DNA from: Massilia sp. KIM | Lineage (GTDB): Bacteria; Pseudomonadota; Gammaproteobacteria; Burkholderiales; Burkholderiaceae_D | Reading direction: 5' to 3' | DNA length: 64,000 nucleotides | NCBI RefSeq assembly: GCF_002007115.1 | Contig: NZ_MVAD01000001.1 | Span: 1,922,001 to 1,986,000, forward strand | In this document: positions 43,752 to 52,171 of the stretch, in pieces | Layout of the letters: each line of letters starts with the position of its first letter | Position numbering within the stretch: position 1 is the stretch's first letter | Notes under the pieces: model-generated | The model's database searches: none | The model's input: only the letters and a program-made list of their open reading frames with translations | Told to the model about the DNA's origin: nothing | Translations under genes and position numbers: made by a program

Positions 43752-44333
43752 TCAGGCCGCGCCGCCGCTGCGGCGGCGGAACTGCTCGGCCTTGTGGCGG
43801 TTGCCGCACACCGCCATGCTGCACCAACGGCGCCGATGCGACTTGGTGCGGTCGTAGAACCAGAGCACGCAATCGCGGTGCTCGCACTGGCGCACCAGCT
43901 CGAACTCGCCTTCGCTCAAGAGCCTGGCCACGGCTTCGGCGAGCACGCCCAGCGGCTGCAGCGGCGATCCCCCCGTGTAACGCCGCCCGAGCCGCGGACC
44001 GTCCTCCGCCCATTCCAGCACCGGGCGCGACTCCAGCACCGCCAGCCAGGCGTTGAGCGGGGCCGGGTCGCCACGCCGGCCCTCCTTGCGCGCTGCGACC
44101 AGTTCGCGCGCGATGGCGCGCAGCTCCCTGGCGCCCGCCAGCAGCGCTTCCTCGTCCACCACCCCGGCGGTGTCGATGCCGGCCTGCGCCAGCCAGCGCA
44201 GGAGCTGGCGGCCGTCTTGCCAGAAATCGTGCCAACCCTCTCCCGCGCGCGCTTCCGTGTTCAGCATGTCGAGCGCCAGGTGATCCGCCAGGAACAGCGG
44301 GTCGGTCGGGGCCGCGTCTTGTCGATCGGACAT
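43752..44333 (-). CDS. CGNR zinc-finger regulator (ABATE domain)
   Basis: 193 residues from ATG 44333 (GAGGAGACGACG upstream). N-terminal ABATE-type domain: FLADHLALDMLNTEARAGEGWHDFWQDGRQLLRWLAQAGI. C-terminal CGNR treble-clef zinc finger: VRQCEHRDCVLWFYDRTKSHRRRWCSMAVCGNRHKAEQFRRR, with four Cys ligands. CGNR proteins repress adjacent stress or catabolic genes. Divergent from the exported hydrolase, with a palindrome between them. Confidence 0.92.
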   Translation of the reverse strand: MSDRQDAAPTDPLFLADHLALDMLNTEARAGEGWHDFWQDGRQLLRWLAQAGIDTAGVVDEEALLAGARELRAIARELVAARKEGRRGDPAPLNAWLAVLESRPVLEWAEDGPRLGRRYTGGSPLQPLGVLAEAVARLLSEGEFELVRQCEHRDCVLWFYDRTKSHRRRWCSMAVCGNRHKAEQFRRRSGGAA

Positions 44334-44413
44334 CGTCGTCTCCTCATACAAAAAAATTTTCGTAACCATCAAAATTATACTTGAAAGGTTAGCGGACATG
44401 GCGCATACTGCGA

Positions 44414-44442
44414 TAACCGTTAAGAGATATCTTTAACGGTTA
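44414..44442. promoter_or_regulatory. Inverted repeat between CGNR regulator and hydrolase genes
   Basis: TAACCGTTAA (44414-44423), 9 bp, TTAACGGTTA (44433-44442): perfect 10-bp arms. It lies 25 bp before the hydrolase ATG and is the likely CGNR or other regulator operator. Confidence 0.75.
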
Positions 44443-44467
44443 CTACAACCACGAACAAGGAGAAGTC

Positions 44468-45421
44468 ATGAAATTCGGAATCCAGCCCTTCCTGATGGCC
44501 GCCGCCCTTGCCACCGGCGCCGGCGCCGCCCAAGCCACCGAGCCGGTCCAGGCGCCGGTGGTGCGCCACGCCAGCCTCGAGGTCGATGGGGTCAAGGTGT
44601 TCTACCGCGAGGCCGGCCCGGCCGACGCGCCGGCGGTGCTGCTGCTGCATGGTTTCGGCGCCTCCTCGCACATGTTCCGCGACCTGATCCCGGCGCTGGC
44701 CGGCAGCTACCGCGTGGTCGCCCCCGACCTGCCGGGTTTCGGGATGACCGAGGCCGGTCCCTCCTTCAAGTACAGCTTCGACAACCTGGCCGGCGTGATC
44801 GACAAGTTCACCGTCGCCAAGGGGTTGAACCGCTACGCGATCTACGTGTTCGACTACGGCGCGCCGGTCGGCTGGCGCCTGGCGGTGCGCAATCCGCAGA
44901 AAATCAGCGCCGTCATCAGCCAGAACGGCAACGCCTATGAAGAGGGCTTGAGCGCGGGCTGGGCGCCGATGCGCGAGGCGTGGGCCAATCCCACGGCGGA
45001 GAACCGCGCCGCGCTGCGCAAGTTCAATTCGCTGGAGATGCTGAAGTGGCAGTACCTGGAAGGCGTGAAGGACCCGTCGCGGGTCGCGCCGGACGGCTGG
45101 CTGCTGGCCCACGAGGCGGTGCAGCGGATCGGCGTCGAGCCCCAGGTCGACCTGCTGACCGACTATGGCCAGAACGTGAAGCAGTACCCGCAGGTGCACG
45201 CCTTCTTCCGCCGCTACCAGCCGCCGACCCTGGCGATCTGGGGCAAGAACGATCCCTTCTTCCTGCCCCCGGGCGCCGAGGCCTACAAGCGCGACAACCC
45301 GAAAGCCGAGGTGCGCTTCCTCGACACCGGCCACTTCGCGCTCGAGACCCACGGTCCGGAAATCACGCGCGAGATCAAGGCTTTCCTGGACCGCCACCTG
45401 GGCGCCGCGGCCAAGCAGTAA
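44468..45421 (+). CDS. Exported alpha/beta hydrolase (haloalkane dehalogenase / epoxide hydrolase-like)
   Basis: 317 residues, AAGGAGAAGTC before ATG 44468. Signal peptide KFGIQPFLMAAALATGAGAAQA. Alpha/beta fold: VFYREAGPADAPAVLLLHGFGASSHMF, RVVAPDLPGFGMTEAG, nucleophile likely Asp in YVFDYGAPVGWRLAV (instead of a Ser elbow), catalytic His in FLDTGHFALETHG. Asp nucleophiles mark epoxide hydrolases and haloalkane dehalogenases. Periplasmic location is inferred. Probably controlled by the divergent CGNR regulator. Confidence 0.9.
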   Translation: MKFGIQPFLMAAALATGAGAAQATEPVQAPVVRHASLEVDGVKVFYREAGPADAPAVLLLHGFGASSHMFRDLIPALAGSYRVVAPDLPGFGMTEAGPSFKYSFDNLAGVIDKFTVAKGLNRYAIYVFDYGAPVGWRLAVRNPQKISAVISQNGNAYEEGLSAGWAPMREAWANPTAENRAALRKFNSLEMLKWQYLEGVKDPSRVAPDGWLLAHEAVQRIGVEPQVDLLTDYGQNVKQYPQVHAFFRRYQPPTLAIWGKNDPFFLPPGAEAYKRDNPKAEVRFLDTGHFALETHGPEITREIKAFLDRHLGAAAKQ

Positions 45422-45440
45422 GCCTCGGGCCGGGCGGGCG

Positions 45441-46739
45441 CTAGGCGCCGTCGCCCGGCTTCAGGAGTCGCACCAGGATCTGGTCGATGCGGTAGTGGTC
45501 GACGTCCAGGACCTCGAACTTGAGGCCCTGGTACTCGACGCTGTCGGTGCGCTTGGGGACCTTGCGCAGCATGTACATCATGAAGCCGGCCGCGGTCTCG
45601 TAGTTCTCTTCCTCGGGCAGGCTCTCAAGGCCGATGGTGCGCTTGACGTCGCCGATCGGCGTCATGCCGTCGATCAGCCAGGAGCCGTCCTCGCGCTGCA
45701 TGATCTGCTCGTCCTGGTCGAGCGGGCTGCCCCAACTGCCCATCACGGTCAGCATGATGTCGCTGAGCGTGATCACGCCCATCACCAGCGCGTACTCGTT
45801 GATCACCACCGCGAAGGTCTCCTTCGTCGCGCGGAACTTGTCGAGCAGCTCGGACAGGGTGAGCGTGTCGGGGATGATCAGGACGGTGCGGATGCTGGAA
45901 TCGTTCAGCTGGGACAGCGAGCCCTTGTTCAACAGGCGCACCAACATGTCGCGCGTGTCCACGTAGCCGATCACGCGGTCGATCACGCCGTCGCAGACCG
46001 GGAACTTCGAATGGCTAGCGAGCTTGGAGCGGATCGCCTCCTCGCTTTCGTTGAGGTTGAAGTAGACGATGTTGTCGCGCGTGGTCATGGCCGAGGCCAC
46101 CGAGCGCGATTCGAGTTCGAACACGTTCTCGATGAAATGCTGCTCCTGCTTCTGCAGCACGCCGGCCTGGGCCCCCGCCTCGACTGCGGCCGAGATTTCG
46201 TCGAAGGTGATGCTGTCTTCGCGCCGGGTGTCGACCTTGAAGATGCGGAAGATCAGGTTGGCCACCAGGTTGAGCGCCCATGCCAGCGGCTTGCAGACGC
46301 GGATGAAGAGCTGCACCGGCCCGATGACAGCGACCGCGATGCGCTCGGGCGCGAGCATCGCGAGGCGCTTGGGCATCAGGTCGGCGAACAGGATGAACAG
46401 GACGGTCACGAACAGGAAGGACAGCGCGAAGCCGATCTCGTCCAGTGCTGGTCCGGCATAGAAGGCCGATATCCACTCGATGAAGAAAGGCCGCAGCGCG
46501 CCCTCGCCCAGGATGCCGCCGAGGATGGATATGGCGTTCAGGCCGATCTGGGAGGCGGCGAAGAACTCGGCCGACTGCTCCTGCAGGGCCATGACCTTGA
46601 GCGCGCGCTCGTCACCGGCCTCGGCCAGGAGCTTGAGCTTGATCTTGCGGGCGCCGGCGAAAGCGATTTCGGTCAGGGACAGGAAACCTGCGGCCATCAC
46701 CAGGCCGACCAGTAACGCGACATGTTGGAACAAACTCAC
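45441..46739 (-). CDS. DUF21-CBS-CorC_HlyC membrane protein (CNNM/YtfL-like)
   Basis: 432 residues from a GTG start at 46739. DUF21 domain with about four helices (1-190: FQHVALLVGLVMAAGFLSLTEIAFAGARKIKLKLL, FVTVLFILFADLMPKRLAMLAPERIA), two CBS motifs (SAMTTRDNIVYFNLNESEEAIRSKL, IRTVLIIPDTLTLSELLDKFRATKETFAVVINEYALVMGVITLSDIMLTVMG), then CorC_HlyC (DGSWLIDGMTPIGDVKRTIGL, KVPKRTDSVEYQGLKFEVLDVDHYRIDQILVRL). Resembles YtfL/PaeA, Mg2+ or polyamine efflux-associated proteins. Annotated hemolysin by older pipelines, without toxin evidence. Confidence 0.93.
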   Translation of the reverse strand: MSLFQHVALLVGLVMAAGFLSLTEIAFAGARKIKLKLLAEAGDERALKVMALQEQSAEFFAASQIGLNAISILGGILGEGALRPFFIEWISAFYAGPALDEIGFALSFLFVTVLFILFADLMPKRLAMLAPERIAVAVIGPVQLFIRVCKPLAWALNLVANLIFRIFKVDTRREDSITFDEISAAVEAGAQAGVLQKQEQHFIENVFELESRSVASAMTTRDNIVYFNLNESEEAIRSKLASHSKFPVCDGVIDRVIGYVDTRDMLVRLLNKGSLSQLNDSSIRTVLIIPDTLTLSELLDKFRATKETFAVVINEYALVMGVITLSDIMLTVMGSWGSPLDQDEQIMQREDGSWLIDGMTPIGDVKRTIGLESLPEEENYETAAGFMMYMLRKVPKRTDSVEYQGLKFEVLDVDHYRIDQILVRLLKPGDGA

Positions 46740-47058
46740 GGGGCACCTTGCTTAAGCGTTCGTCGGAACTTGCTCCTTGCAGTATACGTTTTTGCAATTA
46801 CCGGTGGCAACGATCTGCGCCTGCCGCTATTCCTCGCGCCATCGCCACGAGAGGCGGGACCGTAGCGCGGCGGATGCGTGCAGCCGGGGTGCTGGCCGCC
46901 TCGTCCGAGGCAGTCGCGGACAAAGAAAAGCCACCCGGTGGAGCCTACGTCCACCGGACGGCCGCAGCGGCTAAGTTAGACTGTCTCTTACAGACCTGCC
47001 CGAAAGAGCGTCAAGTGATGGCCCTGTTCGACAGGACTTTTTGGATTTGACAAAGTCT
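46740..47058. other. 319-bp intergenic region
   Basis: Holds the promoter region of the CBS protein (TATACT on the minus strand at 46786-46781) and a minus-strand terminator for the subtilase gene. No gene recognised on either strand. GC content drops toward 47058, marking the edge of the lower-GC island. Confidence 0.6.
46922..46957 (-). terminator. Terminator of the subtilase operon
   Basis: On the minus strand: CCGGTGGA (46957-46950), 7-nt loop, TCCACCGG (46942-46935), then GTGGCTTTTCTTT. It would end the PEP-CTERM/subtilase transcript. Confidence 0.75.
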
Positions 47059-49944
47059 TCATTGGGTCGGTGCAAACAGGATTCGGCCGATGCAGTTGTT
47101 TGTCGTGTATGTTGCAGAGAAATTTCCGGAGCCAGGTACCACTCCCACGCGGCAAGTCGTTGTCGTGCCATCAGAGAATAGTCGGGTTTGGTATTCCCAA
47201 TCTAACGTGATGGAGCCCGAGAACGCGACCGCTCGACCGGTAGCATTAATCCAGAGCTTGACCTGCGGGCCAATGGCGCCGGGGATGGCAAGGTTCTTAT
47301 ACGCTACAAAACTTGAGCAATTTCTGCGATTAATGCCAGGAAAAATCTGGGCAGGCACGTTGCTCGAGTTCGAGGCCCCGAAGAATACAGCGTCGGCGTC
47401 GACGGTACTGCTGAAAATGGGGCCACCACGCTCGCCAAACTGGCATGAATTGTTACCAAATGCCTGGAATCGGGAAATCGATACAGCCTGCAGAGTATCG
47501 ACCTGGGCTGTGCCGGGCATTCCTGTCCAGCCAAGCAAGGAATCGGACAGTGTAATGGTAGCGGCTACGGGCGAGGCGCAGGTGACTCTCGCGCGACCAG
47601 CGGTTTCCCGCACGACCTTCAATTGTTCCTCGAACGCACCTAAGCTGCCCTGTGAGAAAAATTTGCTATTGACGTAGTAGCACAAAACTTCAAAGTCCGA
47701 TACTTGCGCCTCGTCCACTCGCAACGGAAATGCATTTTGCGCCGAGGTGAGGATCGAGTATGTACTCCTCCCTTGAGCGTCGTAAGACATGTCCAGATTG
47801 AGAGCTGCAGTCTTGGGCCCGCCAGTAAAGCCGTCGCCATTCAAATCATATCGAGAATAATCTGCCGTTTGACCCGCGATCGGAGCGAAGATAGCATCGA
47901 GGAACACTTGCGTGTCCTGATCGTCAAATTTTCCGTCCTCATTCACATCCAGCATCGCTTCGCGAGCAGGATTGTTATTCGACGTGAAGCCCTCGTCCGC
48001 GCTCAGGATCGTCGCGTAGGCGTCGACTACAGGGGTATTCGAGAAATCACCCGTACAGGAGACAGGAACAACGTGAGCCTTAATGCGCTCCGCAAGCTCT
48101 TGTCCGGTCAAATCAGGCCGTAAAGTCCACAGATAAATTGCCAAGCCGGCTACCTGGGGCGTCGACATTGATGTTCCCAAGCTGGCACCGGCTTGCGTAG
48201 GTCCTGCGTCAAGATACGACCATACGCCAGCTACCGAGTCGGCACGAGATCCGATCCCCGCGACATGCCCGCCGGAATACGAGGCGCCATAGTGTGGATT
48301 CACCACTCCGTTGGTACCAGTGACTGCGGTACCGAGATAGGTACAGTCCGGTCTGGCCGCTGACGCCGCCGGTGCTGGAAGGCTAGGCGCGACCTTGCGG
48401 TTTTCTACAACCACTGTATTCGTAAGCGCCGGGCCGCCCAGCTCCGCATCGGAATACAAGCTGGCCGCCGTCCAGGAAGCTGCAAATTTGCCCACCCTCT
48501 TCGCAGGCGCGTCGACAATTCCGGCGACTGGTTTCTCGAACCCGCCACAAGTGTTGTTTGCCGCAGCTGCCGCATGAAAAAAGCGGGCTTCAAATGGAGA
48601 AGGCTGGGCGATATTGCCTCCCCGAAGCAAGCGGAGCCAGAAACGTCCATGTGCAATCGCCAGCGCATCGTCAACCTGGGGATCGCATTTGAGGCGTTCC
48701 GACATGCTGGTGTTGATGACTATTCGACCGCTGATGTTCTCGAGCGCTCTCCTCATCTGCGTCTTTTGGCCCGTCCAGACGGTCCAACGATCGATGGCAT
48801 AGCCGTCGACAACCGTGCTGATCATGCCTCCCGACGGGTACATCCCAGTCACTTGACCTATATTGCCCGTACCACCGAAATTTCCCAACGCGATCCCCGT
48901 GACATGGTAGGCATGCTGGCAATCCGTCGTATCCTCGTCGATTGTCGGGGTGCTCGGGTCGTCCAGCTGAAACGGATTACAGCTTGTGCTGAATCCGGTC
49001 CCCGCACCGAGTTTCCAGTTCACTTGGCTGAAATCAGCTTGCGGCGCCCCGTTGCCGAATGTGTCATAGATGAGAAACGACGGCGGCTGCGAGCCGCTAG
49101 CAATTAAGGCTTTCCGCGCGTTCCAAGCGGCCGCACCTCGAATCGCCAAATGATGGTCGAGTAAGGACAATGTGTTTGCTGAATAGCCTTCCTGAGGCAA
49201 GGATTCTGGCTCGGCAATATCGTCCGGCAAGACGATCTCGATCTCCGGGCGCTTTCTGAGGTTGTCGATTAGCGCATATAGCGCCGGCAGACCGCCCGGG
49301 TCCGGAATGCCAACCGAGACGGCGCCATTGCCTGCGAAGCTCGACAGGATACGACCATTAATCGAGTTCAATACCGCGTTGACGTCGGAGACGGTGGACT
49401 CCTGCCGAAACACGATGTATAGGGCCGTCCTGATGATCCGATAACCCGAACTCGAGTCCACGCTGATTTCAGACGCAGGCACCACGCGCGAAGAATCGTG
49501 ATTAGGCATCGCATCGCCGATTTTGGCCGTCGGGTTTCCCGGAACAAGAATGCCCGGCGGCGGGTTGCCTTCGGGGGGCACTTCGGTTCCCGTGAAGATC
49601 CAAGTTACAGCAGCCTGAGAAAATGGCAGAACGCGATCATGACGCAGAGTGACCGTATCGGCCGCTACGATCTGCTGGTTGGCCGCGAGATCCCCCACTG
49701 TGACAGCACCATCCTGAACGGAAGTGCCGGCGCCCACAGCCCCTACCTGCACTGCGACATTACGGCGGGTGCTGCCGTCATTCTGAATGGTCAGGCGGTA
49801 GGTGTAGTCGAACACAGTCCGCGAAACGCGCTTCTCGCCGATGAGTTGCATACCCATGACGGTGGGCGCGGCGTGGAGGACGGCATTCGGGACCAACGCT
49901 AGCATCGCAAGGGCACCCCGCCCGAGTTTGAGAAGATTACGCAT
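47059..49944 (-). CDS. Large exported S8 family serine peptidase with Ca-binding repeats
   Basis: 961 residues from ATG 49944. Signal region LKLGRGALAMLALVPNAVLHA; an N-terminal beta domain (about 27-118); a peptidase core with degenerate subtilase motifs: Asp in FLIYDTFG (D294), His in HAYHVTGIALG (H347) and Ser in GTSMSTPQVAG (S592). Dockerin/EF-hand-like loops DVNEDGKFDDQD (about 666) and DLNGDGFTGG (about 700) follow, then a C-terminal beta region with disulphide cysteines. Codon use and GC are far lower than in the neighbours, suggesting transfer. The ATG overlaps the PEP-CTERM stop by 8 bp, so the two are co-translated. Confidence 0.9.
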   Translation of the reverse strand: MRNLLKLGRGALAMLALVPNAVLHAAPTVMGMQLIGEKRVSRTVFDYTYRLTIQNDGSTRRNVAVQVGAVGAGTSVQDGAVTVGDLAANQQIVAADTVTLRHDRVLPFSQAAVTWIFTGTEVPPEGNPPPGILVPGNPTAKIGDAMPNHDSSRVVPASEISVDSSSGYRIIRTALYIVFRQESTVSDVNAVLNSINGRILSSFAGNGAVSVGIPDPGGLPALYALIDNLRKRPEIEIVLPDDIAEPESLPQEGYSANTLSLLDHHLAIRGAAAWNARKALIASGSQPPSFLIYDTFGNGAPQADFSQVNWKLGAGTGFSTSCNPFQLDDPSTPTIDEDTTDCQHAYHVTGIALGNFGGTGNIGQVTGMYPSGGMISTVVDGYAIDRWTVWTGQKTQMRRALENISGRIVINTSMSERLKCDPQVDDALAIAHGRFWLRLLRGGNIAQPSPFEARFFHAAAAANNTCGGFEKPVAGIVDAPAKRVGKFAASWTAASLYSDAELGGPALTNTVVVENRKVAPSLPAPAASAARPDCTYLGTAVTGTNGVVNPHYGASYSGGHVAGIGSRADSVAGVWSYLDAGPTQAGASLGTSMSTPQVAGLAIYLWTLRPDLTGQELAERIKAHVVPVSCTGDFSNTPVVDAYATILSADEGFTSNNNPAREAMLDVNEDGKFDDQDTQVFLDAIFAPIAGQTADYSRYDLNGDGFTGGPKTAALNLDMSYDAQGRSTYSILTSAQNAFPLRVDEAQVSDFEVLCYYVNSKFFSQGSLGAFEEQLKVVRETAGRARVTCASPVAATITLSDSLLGWTGMPGTAQVDTLQAVSISRFQAFGNNSCQFGERGGPIFSSTVDADAVFFGASNSSNVPAQIFPGINRRNCSSFVAYKNLAIPGAIGPQVKLWINATGRAVAFSGSITLDWEYQTRLFSDGTTTTCRVGVVPGSGNFSATYTTNNCIGRILFAPTQ

Positions 49945-50524
49945 GTTGGCCACCGTGGGGAGTGGTTTCGCCACGCGTGAATGGCGTGACGTGGCTCTTG
50001 TGGCCGCATTTCCTAGTCACCAGCGTAAGCGCCCCGGCTAGGAACAATAACAATCCATGCGGCTCGGGGACTGTATTGCCGGGCATCTCGCGCAACGTCG
50101 ACCCGGTGCCGATCACGTTGAATTCATTGTCCAGAACGTCGAATGCCTGGGCGCCAGGAGCCCCCTGCCCGAGATAAGTAAAGCGCACAACGAATCCGCC
50201 GGCAGTCTTCCCGGGAGCGATGCCGTCGACCATTGCCAGCGCGTCAAAAAATCCGTTTGCAGGAATCCCCGGATCTGCTTGAACGACAAGCGTATCCCAA
50301 CCCACCGGCGTTGCTTCGATTGACAAGTTGCTGTAAAACTGGCGATCGAAATAGATGGTAATCTCGCTGACATCTTCACCGGGAAGATCATTAGTCGCCG
50401 TATATCGGTAACGCCAGTCGGTCCCTCCGATGAATTCCGCCGAGTAAGTGATTAACATTGCTTGAGCGGAGCCCATGAACGCGAGAACCAGTATGAGTCC
50501 TGCAATACATTTTAACTTTGCCAT
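49937..50524 (-). CDS. PEP-CTERM protein upstream of the subtilase
   Basis: 195 residues from the second ATG (50524), six bases after AGGAG; the ATG three bases earlier is too close. Signal peptide LKCIAGLILVLAFMGSAQA, a beta-rich mature part (LITYSAEFIGGTDWRYRYTATNDLPGEDVSEITIYFD, SNLSIEATPVGWDTLVV), then VPEPHGLLLFLAGALTLVTRK: the PEP motif, hydrophobic helix and basic cluster of exosortase substrates. A tail of about 25 residues follows the basic cluster, longer than usual, ending at the subtilase start. The exosortase itself is not in the window. Product presumably anchored or processed at the outer surface. Confidence 0.88.
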   Translation of the reverse strand: MAKLKCIAGLILVLAFMGSAQAMLITYSAEFIGGTDWRYRYTATNDLPGEDVSEITIYFDRQFYSNLSIEATPVGWDTLVVQADPGIPANGFFDALAMVDGIAPGKTAGGFVVRFTYLGQGAPGAQAFDVLDNEFNVIGTGSTLREMPGNTVPEPHGLLLFLAGALTLVTRKCGHKSHVTPFTRGETTPHGGQHA

Positions 50525-51421
50525 CATTTACTCCTCTTCCAAAGTTGATGTCGTTACCTTGACGAGTTCGTACTGGTCTACACTCGTACAGACTGCTAAG
50601 CACAATATGTACCCAGTAGTTTTTATCGTTTAACAACAGTGTTTTACAATGGTTGAGCGAATGGAACTGTAAAGTTATTCGACGCCTGTCGAGTGGATCG
50701 ACACGTTCGTTTTCGTTTAGCGATAGCAACACAGGTGGGCGTTTAGCCCATACATGATGTTTTAGAATTTCAATGAGGTGCGGGCAACACTGAAGCGTCG
50801 CTTTGAGAGCAATTGGAAGCGAAATGTGGCGAATCAGGTCTGCCCAGTGATGTTAATAATTAAGACCACCAGATCTTCTATCGGCGACACTGGAGATCCA
50901 ACAAATGAAAACCCCGCCGCTCTCGACGAACTGCGAGTTTTTCGATGGTTGAAGATTCCTTCGAAGGAATTGCTCTGGCGGAGGCGGTGTCAGTAGAACT
51001 TAGAGACCGGAAAAACCGGCTCATATGCATCTATCCACCTTCTTATATCCTGAAGCTACAGTAACAATAGCGTTACGGTGAGTATCCTCAACTCTCCCTC
51101 GCATTCGTCAGGCTTCGCAATGCTCACGCGCCAAGCGGGCATGACCAAGCACCTACTTGCCAACAAATTCTGCCGGATGGCAAGACAAGTGTGCTTTAGA
51201 TGTTGGCCGGTTCGGGCAAAGCGTGACATCAATCGGCATCGAGGGCATCGCGCCGCTCTGTCCCCTACTGTGTCGTGCAAAAAGTCGGCGGAACGAGAGA
51301 CGCCATATACCGATAGCCAGTGGCATGAATTGAATTTGCGATTCGCTGAGATTTCCTCGTTTGTCACCGAAGCAGCAATCCCCGAACATGCCTCCACTAA
51401 CAACACGCAAGGAGACGGAAC
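50525..51421. other. 0.9-kb lower-GC region without recognisable gene
   Basis: Between the PEP-CTERM start and the SDR gene. Several short open frames exist on both strands (for example 50778-50996 plus, 51056-51406 minus), none with a recognisable domain, ribosome site or matching codon use. A likely minus-strand promoter for the PEP-CTERM operon lies near 50560-50600 (TTGTGC, 17 bp, TGTAGA). The part next to 51421 probably holds the SDR promoter. Could include decayed mobile DNA, but no inverted repeats or transposase remnant could be shown. Confidence 0.5.
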
Positions 51422-52171
51422 ATGTTACTCAAGGATCGCGTCGCAATCGTCACCGGCGGGGCCGGCTTCAATGGCCTGGGCTTTGCCACGGCGCGCCTGC
51501 TGGCCGCGCACGGCGCCCAGGTCGTCATCACCGACCTCGCTGCCGCCAACCCAGCCGCTGCCGCGGCTGAACTGGGGCCGCAGCACCTCGGCCTGGTGGC
51601 CGACGTCACCAATGAGGAACAGTGCCAGGCTGCAGCCCGAGCAGTGCTGGAACGCTACGGGCGTATCGACGTCCTGTTCAACAACGCCGGCATCACCCAG
51701 GCGCGCAAGACGCTCGACATCTCGGCCTCGGATTATGACGCGGTGCTGGACGTGAGCCTGCGGGGAACGCTCCTGATGTCACAGGCAGTGCTGCCTGCGA
51801 TGCAGGCACAGAAAAGCGGCAGCATCATCTCCACCTCGTCGGTCTCGGCCCAGCGCGGCGGCGGCATCCTGGGCGGCCCGCACTATTCGGCGGCAAAAGC
51901 CGGCGTGCTTGGCCTGACCCGGGCCATGGCGCGGGAATTCGGCCCTGACAACATCCGTGTCAATGCAATCACCCCGGGTCTGATTGCCACCGACATCATC
52001 AAGGGCAAGCTGACCGAAGAACGCAAGGGCGAGATCGCCGAAACCATTCCGCTGGCGCGCCTGGGCCGCGCGGACGACATCGCTGGCGCCGTGGTCTTCC
52101 TGGCCAGCGACCTGTCCGCCTACTGCACCGGCATCACGCTCGACGTCAACGGCGGCATGCTCATTCACTAA
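51422..52171 (+). CDS. SDR-family NAD(P)-dependent dehydrogenase
   Basis: 249 residues, AAGGAGACGGAAC before ATG. Classical SDR: TGGAGFNGLG (cofactor glycine motif, unusual with Phe-Asn), DVTNEEQ, FNNAGITQ, catalytic Ser (about 138-140), Y155 and K159 (YSAAK), and NAITPGLIATDI. A DLAAANP acidic residue after strand 2 favours NAD. Reversible oxidation of a secondary alcohol, likely of a sugar or polyol given the neighbours. Its stop and the LysR stop overlap by three bases in convergent arrangement. Confidence 0.94.
   Translation: MLLKDRVAIVTGGAGFNGLGFATARLLAAHGAQVVITDLAAANPAAAAAELGPQHLGLVADVTNEEQCQAAARAVLERYGRIDVLFNNAGITQARKTLDISASDYDAVLDVSLRGTLLMSQAVLPAMQAQKSGSIISTSSVSAQRGGGILGGPHYSAAKAGVLGLTRAMAREFGPDNIRVNAITPGLIATDIIKGKLTEERKGEIAETIPLARLGRADDIAGAVVFLASDLSAYCTGITLDVNGGMLIH

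Noticed and set aside
45441..46739. Hemolysin
   Set aside because: Older annotation of DUF21-CBS proteins; no toxin features, better read as an ion or polyamine efflux-associated protein.
50778..50996. 72-codon frame on the plus strand
   Set aside because: No ribosome site or domain; codon use unlike neighbouring genes.
51056..51406. 116-codon frame on the minus strand
   Set aside because: No ribosome site, no recognisable domain, and equally open frames on the plus strand; not supported as a gene.
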